From: Clostridiaceae bacterium
GTDB taxonomy: Bacteria > Bacillota > Clostridia > DSM-8532
Assembly: GCA_012521105.1 (NCBI GenBank)
Contig: JAAYNA010000084.1
Coordinates: forward strand, 62,001 to 126,000
DNA length: 64,000 nucleotides
Direction of reading: 5' to 3'
Position numbers and translations under genes: made by a program. Every line of letters begins with the position of its first letter. The first letter of the stretch is position 1. The notes beneath the pieces are model-generated. The model made no database searches. It was not told the DNA's origin and worked only from the letters and a program-made list of their open reading frames with translations. Of the stretch, positions 30,444 to 39,772 are shown one piece after another.

Positions 30444-31887
30444 GACAGAAAATTTAAAAGATGATATAAAAGTATCATTTGCATCAGAGAAACGTAAATC
30501 TAAATCCCAACAGAAAAATTCAAAGATTTCAGGCCCAAGGAATAAACATAAAAAAACCTCAGGCAGAACGGGTTTTTCAATGAGTCGTCGTATTTCTGTT
30601 TCTTATACTCAGATGCTTATTGATACTTTTTTGTCGTGTCTTATTCTAATCATCATTGTATATGTTGTTTTTAACCTGGTTGTTGTAGGAACAGAAACAC
30701 GAGGCATCATAGAAGATTTACTGTTATCGGATAATTTGTCAGAAAGCATATTCGATATAGCTGTTCAAAAAGATACTGAAATAGCTTTGTTTGATTCAAC
30801 CGGAGAAATTATAATCAATACATTCAAGGACTTTTCCAAACCTCATCACCAAATACCCCTATGGTTTTACAGGAAAGACAGATCAATATTTATTATGTTC
30901 AAATCATACATCAGTAATTCAGATGGAGTTTTTGAGGTAAATATTTTCAGGAACGTAACAAAGACTCTGATTGAGATGATGATTCTTTTTGGTTTTTCTG
31001 CTGTTTTGTACGGTATTGTTACTATTATAATTTATTTCAGAGGCAATTCCATAACGAAAAATGTCCTTAATCCAATTGCTGAAATGACGAAGATGACAAA
31101 GGAGATAAAAGCACAAAACCTGAACCTGAGACTTAATGTTACAAACGCAAAAGATGAGTTAAAAGAGCTTGTAATTACTTTTAATGAAATGATGGACAGA
31201 ATTGAGGCTGCCTACAACAAGCAAAATCAGTTTGTATCCGATGCCTCCCATGAGCTAAGGACACCTATTTCGGTAATACAGGGATACACACGTATGCTCG
31301 AAAGATGGGGAAAGGACGATCCCGAAGTATTGACCGAAGCTATTGATGCAATTGCAAAGGAAACTGATAATATGAAGGAGCTTGTAGAGAAGCTTTTGTT
31401 TATTGCGAGAAATGATAAGGATACGCTGAGTTTAAATAAAGGGAAATTTTCACTAAGTGATATGATGGAAGAACTTGTTAAGGAAACCCGAATGGTAAAT
31501 AAGCATCATATTATTGAAGATTCAATTGAAAAAAACATTGATATTATTGGCGACAGGAACCGTATAAAACAAGCCATGCGAATTTTCACAGACAATGCGC
31601 AAAAATACACTGAACCTGGAAAAAAGATTGAAATAAGCTTAAAGAAAGAAGAAAACCAGGCTGTTATGACGGTAAAGGATTCAGGATGCGGTATAGACAT
31701 CAATGATATCCACAATATTTTTGACAGATTCTACCGTGCAGATCAATCAAGAGACCGAAACAAGGGTGGTCATGGTCTTGGCCTTTCGATAGCAAGGATA
31801 ATAATACTGAGGCACGGTGGGAAAATCCGTGTAAAAAGCAAATTAGGAGAGGGAAGTACGTTTTCTGTTATATTAAATATTGAATAA
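30409..31887 (+). CDS. Sensor histidine kinase (HAMP, HisKA, HATPase)
   Basis: FVSDASHELRTPISVIQGYTRMLERWG, NAQKYTEPGKKIEISL, HNIFDRFYRADQSRDRNKGGHGLGLSIA. Start codon uncertain (overlaps the response regulator). Confidence 0.93.
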   Translation: MEWGIFLNTANKTENLKDDIKVSFASEKRKSKSQQKNSKISGPRNKHKKTSGRTGFSMSRRISVSYTQMLIDTFLSCLILIIIVYVVFNLVVVGTETRGIIEDLLLSDNLSESIFDIAVQKDTEIALFDSTGEIIINTFKDFSKPHHQIPLWFYRKDRSIFIMFKSYISNSDGVFEVNIFRNVTKTLIEMMILFGFSAVLYGIVTIIIYFRGNSITKNVLNPIAEMTKMTKEIKAQNLNLRLNVTNAKDELKELVITFNEMMDRIEAAYNKQNQFVSDASHELRTPISVIQGYTRMLERWGKDDPEVLTEAIDAIAKETDNMKELVEKLLFIARNDKDTLSLNKGKFSLSDMMEELVKETRMVNKHHIIEDSIEKNIDIIGDRNRIKQAMRIFTDNAQKYTEPGKKIEISLKKEENQAVMTVKDSGCGIDINDIHNIFDRFYRADQSRDRNKGGHGLGLSIARIIILRHGGKIRVKSKLGEGSTFSVILNIE

Positions 31888-31962
31888 ACTGATATTCAGG
31901 AAAGCATATCAATTATTACATCCCATTAAAAGCCACACCTATCTTATGTTCTGTAGCAATAA

Positions 31963-32883
31963 TTGCATGAATCGCATCAATTTTTGAGTGAAAGTATAAA
32001 AGAACTATTTATGCCGGAAAACCATCTGTTTATGCCAAGAATATTGACATTGGTTTACAATTTTTATACGATCTATTCTAAATTATCAGAGATGGTGTTT
32101 AAAGTGAAATATAAAGCCTTAAATGAAGAGTTGTTATATTATGCCAGTTACGATATATACAACTATGGTAAACTTGAGTGGCTTCTTTATGCTTCTGCAG
32201 GGGCTATAACAATGGCACTTGTTGGCTGGGTATTCTACCGAAATATAATTTTGACAGTACTTTGTTCATTAACAGGCCTTTTCTACCCTAAAATCAGAAA
32301 AAAGCAACTTATTGAAAAACGACGAAATGTTCTTAGGCTTCAGTTTAAAGACCTGCTGTATTATCTTGGTGCATCGCTGTCTGCCGGCAGATCTGTTGAA
32401 CAGGCTTTTATACAGGCACATAGAACATTGAAAAATTTATATCCCGGGGAGAAATCAGATATTGTAAGCGAAACTAATTTAATTCTAAAAAGACTTCAGA
32501 TGAATGAAAACATAGAATCTATACTGAAGGATTTTGCTGAGCGTTCAGGAATCGAAGAAGTACACCATTTTGCCGATGTTTTTTCTGTTTGTAAAAGGAC
32601 GGGTGGGAACCTGGTGGAAATAATCCGCACAACTACAAGAATGATTAGTGAACGTATTGAAATAAAGCAGGAGATAGAAACAAGCATTGCTGCAAAAAAA
32701 CAGGAGCAGCGTATTCTCTCAGTGTCGTCTGTTGCAATGGTTCTTTTTATATCAATAATGAGCGGCGAGTTTATGGAACCAATGTTTGTTACTGCATCAG
32801 GAAGGGTTATTATGACTTTTTCTCTGATACTGCTGTGCAGTGGGGTAATCATTTCAAACAGGCTGATGAATATAAAGTTTTAA
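31963..32883 (+). CDS. Type II secretion system F-family protein (TadB-like)
   Basis: FKDLLYYLGASLSAGRSVEQAFIQA, IEEVHHFADVFSVCKRTGGNLVEIIRTTTRMISERIEIKQEIETSIAAKKQEQRIL. Confidence 0.85.
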   Translation: MHESHQFLSESIKELFMPENHLFMPRILTLVYNFYTIYSKLSEMVFKVKYKALNEELLYYASYDIYNYGKLEWLLYASAGAITMALVGWVFYRNIILTVLCSLTGLFYPKIRKKQLIEKRRNVLRLQFKDLLYYLGASLSAGRSVEQAFIQAHRTLKNLYPGEKSDIVSETNLILKRLQMNENIESILKDFAERSGIEEVHHFADVFSVCKRTGGNLVEIIRTTTRMISERIEIKQEIETSIAAKKQEQRILSVSSVAMVLFISIMSGEFMEPMFVTASGRVIMTFSLILLCSGVIISNRLMNIKF

Positions 32884-32897
32884 GGCAGGAGAATGGT

Positions 32898-33773
32898 GTG
32901 AGTACCGTATATTTTATTATTATGATAACTACCATTATTTTATATGTTGTTAAGAATGAAAGCTTAAAGCGAAGGTATTCCGATGAGTTAAGCCCGCTTG
33001 ACAGAAAAGAATATAGCTATAAGAATTTCCTGCCATTAGGTATGTGGCTTTACGATGAACTGAATATACCCGCATCAGGTTCTTATTATGTATTCTTATA
33101 CCAACGTATTGTAATGGTATATGGAACAAGATATGCCGGCCTCTTTTTAAAAGTTCACTGGGCTGAAAAATTTCTGTATTTCTTTCTGGGAATTGTAGTT
33201 TCTTCTTTTATAGGTGCGGTTTCTGAACAGGGTGCTGCATTTTTGCCTGTAATCCCCGTTGCAGGAATACTATTGTTCTTTTTAGCAGACAGGAATCTTG
33301 ACGACAGGGCTAAAAAAAGAAAACTTAATTTCATGATCGATTTTCCTGCCTTTATCAGTAAACTTGCACTGCTAATGAACGCAGGAATGCACCTTCGTCA
33401 GGCTTTGGTAAAGATATATAATGATGCTGATAAGAATAAACCTTTATACGATGAATTAGGCACAGTCCTTGAAGACTTGGAGGCGGGAATCAGTGAAAAC
33501 CAGGCCTGGCAGGAATTTTCGGAGAGATGCAAGGTTAAGGAAATCACATCTTTTTCCAGCATGATAGTACAAAATTCCAGAATTGGCGGGAATCAAATGG
33601 TTAACGAGCTAAAAATGATGTCCCATGAAGCCTGGGAAATGCGCAAACATGCAGCAAAGCAAATGGGGGAAACGGCTTCGGCAAAACTTGTATTTCCAAT
33701 GATGCTTATGCTTTTAGCTATTCTTACTATTGCAATATCACCGGCTATATTTCAATTAACTGTTAAATATTGA
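32898..33773 (+). CDS. Type II secretion system F-family protein (TadC-like)
   Basis: IDFPAFISKLALLMNAGMHLRQALVKIY, EITSFSSMIVQNSRIGGNQMVNELKMMSHEAWEMRKHAAKQMGETASAKLVFPMMLMLLAILTI. GTG start at 32898 after GGCAGGA. Confidence 0.85.
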   Translation: MSTVYFIIMITTIILYVVKNESLKRRYSDELSPLDRKEYSYKNFLPLGMWLYDELNIPASGSYYVFLYQRIVMVYGTRYAGLFLKVHWAEKFLYFFLGIVVSSFIGAVSEQGAAFLPVIPVAGILLFFLADRNLDDRAKKRKLNFMIDFPAFISKLALLMNAGMHLRQALVKIYNDADKNKPLYDELGTVLEDLEAGISENQAWQEFSERCKVKEITSFSSMIVQNSRIGGNQMVNELKMMSHEAWEMRKHAAKQMGETASAKLVFPMMLMLLAILTIAISPAIFQLTVKY

Positions 33774-33790
33774 ATTTTGGAGGGTTGAAG

Positions 33791-33979
33791 ATGAAAAAGA
33801 TGATCAGAAAACTTATTTCAGATCAAAAAGGAATTAATACGGTTGAAGTTGTAGTATTGGTGGCAATTGCTTTAGGGCTGGCTTTAATTTTCAGAGAACA
33901 AATTTTTACTTTTGTCAAAAAGCTATTAGGTGATGTTCTTAATACCGAAGTATACGTTGTGCCAACAATAACACCCTGA
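33791..33979 (+). CDS. Flp1-type IVb pilin
   Basis: MKKMIRKLISDQKG|INTVEVVVLVAIALGLALIF (class III prepilin signal), 62 aa, next to tadC. Confidence 0.85.
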   Translation: MKKMIRKLISDQKGINTVEVVVLVAIALGLALIFREQIFTFVKKLLGDVLNTEVYVVPTITP

Positions 33980-33981
33980 CC

Positions 33982-34656
33982 ATGGAGATAAGGTTAAGTA
34001 TTTCAGCTCATTTTGTAAAAAAGCGGAGAAATGGTGCCGTTACCGTTGAATATACCGTTGTATTTCCAATTGTCATAATATGCATCCTGATACTTATATA
34101 TCTCGGGATGCTGTATTATCAGCAGTGCTTAATGCAAGCGGTGGTAAGTGAGAATGTTCAGAATTTAGCTTTCTTATGGGGATATACTTCTGATGAAATT
34201 AATGTTAAGAATGGTATTGCGAGCAAGGATGAGTATGCTAGCGAAGGCATATACTGGCATATTTTTACAGATGTAGAAAAAAGGAAGGAAAAAGTCATAA
34301 AAACAGTACAAAATGAGCTTATGTTAAAAAGTATTATTACACCCCAGGATAATTTTGATATTGAAGTAACTTACAGTAATTTATTGTACTGTAAAAAAGT
34401 TGGTATCAGAGCTAAAGCTGCCTACCCTGTACCTTTTAAAGGCTTTTTTAAACTTACCGGTTCATCGGGTTATTTAATACTGGATACTTACAGTGAAACA
34501 GTAGTAAACGATCCCCAGGATTTTATACAAAACATCGATTATATACTACAACTCTATGAGGAATCAGGAGCTAAAGACTGGATGGAAGAAAAGTGCAGGC
34601 CACTTATTGGAACCCTTCAAAATATTAAAAAATATTTCGAACAGAAAGGTGAATGA
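33982..34656 (+). CDS. TadE-like pseudopilin
   Basis: KKRRNG|AVTVEYTVVFPIVIICILILIYLGMLYYQQCLMQAV. Confidence 0.82.
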   Translation: MEIRLSISAHFVKKRRNGAVTVEYTVVFPIVIICILILIYLGMLYYQQCLMQAVVSENVQNLAFLWGYTSDEINVKNGIASKDEYASEGIYWHIFTDVEKRKEKVIKTVQNELMLKSIITPQDNFDIEVTYSNLLYCKKVGIRAKAAYPVPFKGFFKLTGSSGYLILDTYSETVVNDPQDFIQNIDYILQLYEESGAKDWMEEKCRPLIGTLQNIKKYFEQKGE

Positions 34657-37600
34657 TGAAAGTACGTGGTAGTATTACAGTATTTATCAGCGTTATACTG
34701 TCTGCATTAACAGCTTTTTCGGGAATAGTTGTAGACTTATCCAGGTTCCGCATGGGGGAAAAGCATGCCCGCGCTGCAGTCCAGCTATCGGTACAATCAG
34801 CGCTTACTCAATACTTTGCACCATTAAAAGACAACTATGGGCTTTGGGCAAATGGTTACAATGAGGAAGAGCTGGAAGCATTGATATATGATCTGACAGA
34901 AAGGAACTTAAGCGTTGAGAATATGTTTATGCCCGGGGTTACAGACCTTTTTGGCTTTTCGGTTGACAATGTATCGGTTTATCCTATGTTTAATCTTGCA
35001 GATGAAAATGTGCTTGAAAAAGAAATCACGCATTATATGAAATACCGCGCACCGGTAAATACCATAGGCAATTTTCTTGATAAACTTAAAGCCCTTCATA
35101 CGTTTATGGCCCAGTCGGGTCTGCTAAATAAAAGAATGGGGCTTGAGGACAAGTTGCAGAAAGTCCGCGAGGATCAAGTTTATTTGAATCTACTGCTGGC
35201 TCAAAGAATTCCCCTGTTTTTGAATGGTGACAGGCCCATGAAGGAGATTAATGATAATCTGCGTACAATGTCCTTGCTTTTAAATGAAATAAACAGTGCT
35301 GAAAAACCGAAACAAGACTTTGATAGGGCGTGGCTTTCCATGCCACCCTTAATTGAGAAAATAAAGGAAGCAAGAAGCAGAATAAATGAGGTTAAAAAAG
35401 AAATATCAGGCCTTGAACAGAAAATGGCACCTCTCGAAAGAGAACGTAACCAAATTGAGAATAGCATAGATTCCTTTTATGAAAAAATAGAGGATATTGA
35501 AAGAGAAATTTCAAAACTTGAGGATAAAATATCAGAGGAAAATAGTAAGGACGAACCTGATGAAAAATTAATAAAATCATGTAAAGATAAGATATATCAT
35601 TTAAGCTACTCTATTAGCAGTTTAGAAACAAAGATTTTTTTATTAAATGACGAGCTGGAAGAAATTGAAAAGGATATACGGGATATTGAGCGAAAAATTT
35701 CAGCAAAAAATGGCGAGATAAAGTCGATTAAGAATTCAATTAAAGAAGAAGAACAACAGCTTCGGTCAAAGATAGCTATATGCACGGGAATACTTGAAGA
35801 AATAAAGCAAAAGGGCGAGACTGTAAGAGAAAAAATGGCTGAGATCGAAGAGACTGTTGATAAATTCATTAAATATCACGAGGAATCCGTAAAACTGATA
35901 CCCGACATTTTAAAACAGGGTGAAGAAATATCAAGGTTAACAGATGATATAAATTCAGATATAAAAAATCAATCAGAAAAGTCTGATAACGCTTTTTTAG
36001 TTAAGATTAAAGCCGACATGAAGAAACTGGAAATATCTATCTCCCCTGAAATATTAAATTCAATAAAATCAGTTCTGGATCAGAACTTGGAATCGCTGAA
36101 TAAATTATATACTGCAACGGATTCTTCTATAAAGAAGGTTAGCGAAATACTGAATGATCTTCAAATATTCATAAATAAGACCAGGCAATTGTTTGAAACA
36201 TTGGGTTATTTTGAAAGGGAAGATTTCGGTACTGATTTGGAGAAAGAATTTAATAATGTAAATGAAAGAATTAACTTAACTGTTTCTGTTTATAAATTAA
36301 CTTCTTACGAATTAGAACCGGCTGCAAATCAAAAAGAGAAAAATGAATTTAAAAGATGGTGCAATAAAGTGTTTAAAGAGAAAAATGAAACAGAGGACAG
36401 GGATAAGGGTTACGAGAAAACACTTCGGAACAATATTAAAAATGCTGACGATAAGGGGAAAGAAGAAAATGAAAGGTTCTTTAACGGAAAAGACAGGGAC
36501 CTTACTGATAAGGAACTGGTGGAGTTGTTTAAAAGTCTGCCTTCCAATAATAATAACGAAAGTGATTCAATTCTCCCAGGTGAAGAGGCAAATGCAGAAC
36601 CCGAAGAAAAATATAAAAAGTCTTTAGATACTAACGGAAATATCGCCAAAGCAATTGATAATGTTTTGTCACTCGGCGGTGAAGCCTTGTTAAAGTCTCT
36701 GTATGTTAATGAATATATTGTTTGTGCATTTAAAAATGTAAATTCCGATAAAGTTCCGACACAAAGGATAAATCTTTATGGATGTCCGGAAAAAACATTT
36801 TTTGAAAAAGCAGAAGTAGAATATATTCTTTTTGGAAAGAAAGAGGAAAAAGCAAACGCAAACCTGGCGCAGGTATCTATATTTGGAATAAGAATGGGGC
36901 TTAACCTTATTCATGTTTACATGGATCCGGGCAAAATATCGACAGCATATTCAGCAGCTTTATCAATTTCAGGCTGGACGGGGTTTGGAGTGCCAATAGT
37001 AAAAAACCTTATTCTTTTTGGCTGGGCTGCAGGGGAATCCTATCTCGATTTAAAGGATATAAATAACGGTAAGGATGTACCGGTATATAAAACTGTAAAC
37101 ACCTGGCGACTTAGTCTTGAGTCCATATTTTCAGGCATAGCTGGCCGGTTCCTGGACGATTCATCCAAATGGCTGAAACAAACAAAGGATGAATGGATTG
37201 ATAAAGCAGACGATGCAATAAATGCATTAGTTCGTGATATGGTTTCCAGTGCGGTTCATGAGGCTTTTCTGCCTCTGGAACAGGCTATAACAGAGTTGGG
37301 GAGTGAAACCGACACTACTGATTACATAGAGCTTACAGACCTCGGAATATTATATGAAATAAATGATATAGAAGATCTTAAAAACCTGGTACAGGAAATC
37401 TGTCAGAAGCAGTGTCAGTTTGTTAAAGGAAAAACTTCAGGCTGGTCAAAGAACAAGCTTGAAGATTATAAAAGCAATATATCAAATAGCATTATCGATT
37501 TTATTATTGACAGTCCATCATATAAAAAACTATTTTCCTCGTTAAAGGAAAGTCTCAATAACATAGTTGATGTTGGTGCAACTCAGCTTTCAGAAAGCTT

Positions 37601-37916
37601 GAAAGAGATTGGCAGCAAAATCGGAGATCAGGGTTTACAAAGCCAGCTGGTCGGAACGGTTGTATCCTTCGACTATACCGATTATTTAAGGCTTCTTCTT
37701 TTTGCTGTGCCCCAGAAAACAAAGCTGCTCAGAGCTGCAGATTTGATGCAGCTTAACATGAGAGAAACCCTCGATAATCCGGATTTTTTAATATCTGAAT
37801 ACAATTCATTTATATTAGTTGAGGCAGATATATCAATGAAAGCCATGTTTATTCCATCTTTTCTAAGAGGAAACCAATCAGGTAGATTTAAAATAAGATG
37901 GGGGTATGGCTATTGA
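34653..37916 (+). CDS. Large Tad-locus protein (DUF5702-like) with long central coiled coil
   Basis: 1087 aa; N-term MKVRGSITVFISVILSALTAFSGIVVDLSRFRMGEKHARAAVQLSVQSALTQYF; heptad-rich region ~residues 230-420 (KKEISGLEQKMAPLERERNQIENSIDSFYEKIEDIEREISKLEDKI...); C-terminal LLLFAVPQKTKLLRAADLMQLNMR. Confidence 0.7.
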   Translation: MMKVRGSITVFISVILSALTAFSGIVVDLSRFRMGEKHARAAVQLSVQSALTQYFAPLKDNYGLWANGYNEEELEALIYDLTERNLSVENMFMPGVTDLFGFSVDNVSVYPMFNLADENVLEKEITHYMKYRAPVNTIGNFLDKLKALHTFMAQSGLLNKRMGLEDKLQKVREDQVYLNLLLAQRIPLFLNGDRPMKEINDNLRTMSLLLNEINSAEKPKQDFDRAWLSMPPLIEKIKEARSRINEVKKEISGLEQKMAPLERERNQIENSIDSFYEKIEDIEREISKLEDKISEENSKDEPDEKLIKSCKDKIYHLSYSISSLETKIFLLNDELEEIEKDIRDIERKISAKNGEIKSIKNSIKEEEQQLRSKIAICTGILEEIKQKGETVREKMAEIEETVDKFIKYHEESVKLIPDILKQGEEISRLTDDINSDIKNQSEKSDNAFLVKIKADMKKLEISISPEILNSIKSVLDQNLESLNKLYTATDSSIKKVSEILNDLQIFINKTRQLFETLGYFEREDFGTDLEKEFNNVNERINLTVSVYKLTSYELEPAANQKEKNEFKRWCNKVFKEKNETEDRDKGYEKTLRNNIKNADDKGKEENERFFNGKDRDLTDKELVELFKSLPSNNNNESDSILPGEEANAEPEEKYKKSLDTNGNIAKAIDNVLSLGGEALLKSLYVNEYIVCAFKNVNSDKVPTQRINLYGCPEKTFFEKAEVEYILFGKKEEKANANLAQVSIFGIRMGLNLIHVYMDPGKISTAYSAALSISGWTGFGVPIVKNLILFGWAAGESYLDLKDINNGKDVPVYKTVNTWRLSLESIFSGIAGRFLDDSSKWLKQTKDEWIDKADDAINALVRDMVSSAVHEAFLPLEQAITELGSETDTTDYIELTDLGILYEINDIEDLKNLVQEICQKQCQFVKGKTSGWSKNKLEDYKSNISNSIIDFIIDSPSYKKLFSSLKESLNNIVDVGATQLSESLKEIGSKIGDQGLQSQLVGTVVSFDYTDYLRLLLFAVPQKTKLLRAADLMQLNMRETLDNPDFLISEYNSFILVEADISMKAMFIPSFLRGNQSGRFKIRWGYGY

Positions 37917-39256
37917 ACACAGGGCAACACAATAAAAGGCTAAAAAAAGCCGGAAACAATAAATTTAAGAAAATGCAATCAGGCAGTGCAACTGTAGAAG
38001 CTGCAATAGTATTGCCTCTGACAATATTCGCATTTATTTCAATACTGTCTATTGTACGCATAATAACAACATACAGCAGAATGCAGCACGCTTTAAATCA
38101 GATAGCTATAGAGCTGTCTCAATATAGCTATATTTACGCCGTATCAGGCTTAAAACAGCAGCATGATCAATTTTTAGACGATATAAACAATGCAAAAGAA
38201 AAAATACAATCACAGACTGAGGCAATAGTAACATTTTATAAAGCGGTTGAAAGTTTAACCGGAGATGTAAGTTCCGTTGGAGAAGACGGTGGAAATGTCA
38301 TCGAGAATCTTCTTCACACTGTTCAGGAGTTTGAAAATATTCAGGATTCCTCTGCTGAGCTTATGGAAACCGTTAACGAAATACTGAAAGATCCGATGCA
38401 GGAGGTTCAACTGATAGGTCTCGCTCTTTCAGATTCATTAATAAGTAAAACAAAAACCGCACTTTTCGGTGCCATTACAAATAACATGCTTAAGAACAAT
38501 CTGTCCGAAGATTTAAAAGTTGATGCTAAGCAGTTAGGAAAACATTTATTAATAAAAGGTGGAATGGAACGGTTAGACTTTTCAAGTTCCACATTTTTCA
38601 ATGACGGGCAAACCATAGATATTATAGTGGAATATACGGTTAAGCCGGGAATTTTTATCATTCCTGAAATCAGGCTCAGAAACAGGGTCAGTTTGCTTGC
38701 ATGGACATGGGGTGTAGAACGGGCTCTACCCCCGGATTCCATATTTGAAAACGAAAGTGTATGGAATTTGGAAAAAGAAAAAAGCTCAGCATCACAGCAC
38801 CTGGCCAGAGGGAAAAAAATAGATAAACTGTTTGCATCCGAATTGAAAAATAAAATTGACGGGCATGCTGAAATAACCCCTGATAATTTTAAAACCATTG
38901 ATTTAATTGAGTATGCTCACAACGGTAAAGATGGTTCATTAGTTATGATCTTTTCTCTGAACCCTTTCCTGCCGGGTTATAGTAGCAAAAGTGCTGTTGT
39001 AGGAACAATAAAGCAAAATTTGAATAAATTAAGCACTTTTCAAAAATACGAAACTAAAGACTTTATAATAGATTTATCGCTTTTATCAGGTAATTACAAG
39101 AGGGTTGCCTATATTGTTGTTCCCGAAAATGAGATGCTTCCGGAGCCTTATGTTCAAGCTTTTGAAGAATGCAGAAAACTGGCTGAAAAAATGGACATTG
39201 AGCTTTTTCAGGTAAAAAAATATGGTGAGTATGATTATTATGAGGGAAATGAGTAA
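37898..39256 (+). CDS. TadE/G-like pseudopilin-domain protein
   Basis: QSG|SATVEAAIVLPLTIFAFISILSIVRIITTYSRMQHALNQIAIELSQYSYIYAVSG; follows the DUF5702-like gene. Confidence 0.7.
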   Translation: MGVWLLNTGQHNKRLKKAGNNKFKKMQSGSATVEAAIVLPLTIFAFISILSIVRIITTYSRMQHALNQIAIELSQYSYIYAVSGLKQQHDQFLDDINNAKEKIQSQTEAIVTFYKAVESLTGDVSSVGEDGGNVIENLLHTVQEFENIQDSSAELMETVNEILKDPMQEVQLIGLALSDSLISKTKTALFGAITNNMLKNNLSEDLKVDAKQLGKHLLIKGGMERLDFSSSTFFNDGQTIDIIVEYTVKPGIFIIPEIRLRNRVSLLAWTWGVERALPPDSIFENESVWNLEKEKSSASQHLARGKKIDKLFASELKNKIDGHAEITPDNFKTIDLIEYAHNGKDGSLVMIFSLNPFLPGYSSKSAVVGTIKQNLNKLSTFQKYETKDFIIDLSLLSGNYKRVAYIVVPENEMLPEPYVQAFEECRKLAEKMDIELFQVKKYGEYDYYEGNE

Positions 39257-39761
39257 AAAAAGAATAAGAAGATTTTTAATTGTAACTGCTTTATTGATTC
39301 CGCTTATTTTGTATTTAGTGGTAATGTTTGTTCTTCCTGAAACCGAAGAAGAAGCCAGAAAGGTTTTAATTATAATAATACTCATTATTTCCTCAATTTT
39401 TGATATTCGTGAGCAAAAAGTTCCGCTGCTTGTCTGTACTGCCATACTTGGTATAAACATAATGCATGCTGTGTTTGTTATGTTTAACTTAACTTCTTGG
39501 ATTATCAGCATTGTTTTGTCGGCAATACTTCTGACCGTATATGTAATAAACAAGGATTTAATAGGTTTGGGAGATATCATTCTTGTTGCATTATGTGTAC
39601 AATCTCTTTTGCCGGGGGATACTCTTAAATTTTTATTCCTGACTTTTGCCTTCTCCACCTTTTATGGACTAATTAAATGTATCAAAGCTAAAAGTGTTAA
39701 AAATATTGCTGTACCTTTGTCGCCTTGTATAGCACTTGCATTTATATTACTAATTCACTGA
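39222..39761 (+). CDS. A24-type prepilin peptidase
   Basis: SSIFDIREQKVPLLV and NKDLIGLGDIILVALC (the two catalytic Asp motifs), polytopic. Confidence 0.8.
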   Translation: MVSMIIMREMSKKRIRRFLIVTALLIPLILYLVVMFVLPETEEEARKVLIIIILIISSIFDIREQKVPLLVCTAILGINIMHAVFVMFNLTSWIISIVLSAILLTVYVINKDLIGLGDIILVALCVQSLLPGDTLKFLFLTFAFSTFYGLIKCIKAKSVKNIAVPLSPCIALAFILLIH

Positions 39762-39772
39762 AAGGTGATTTT

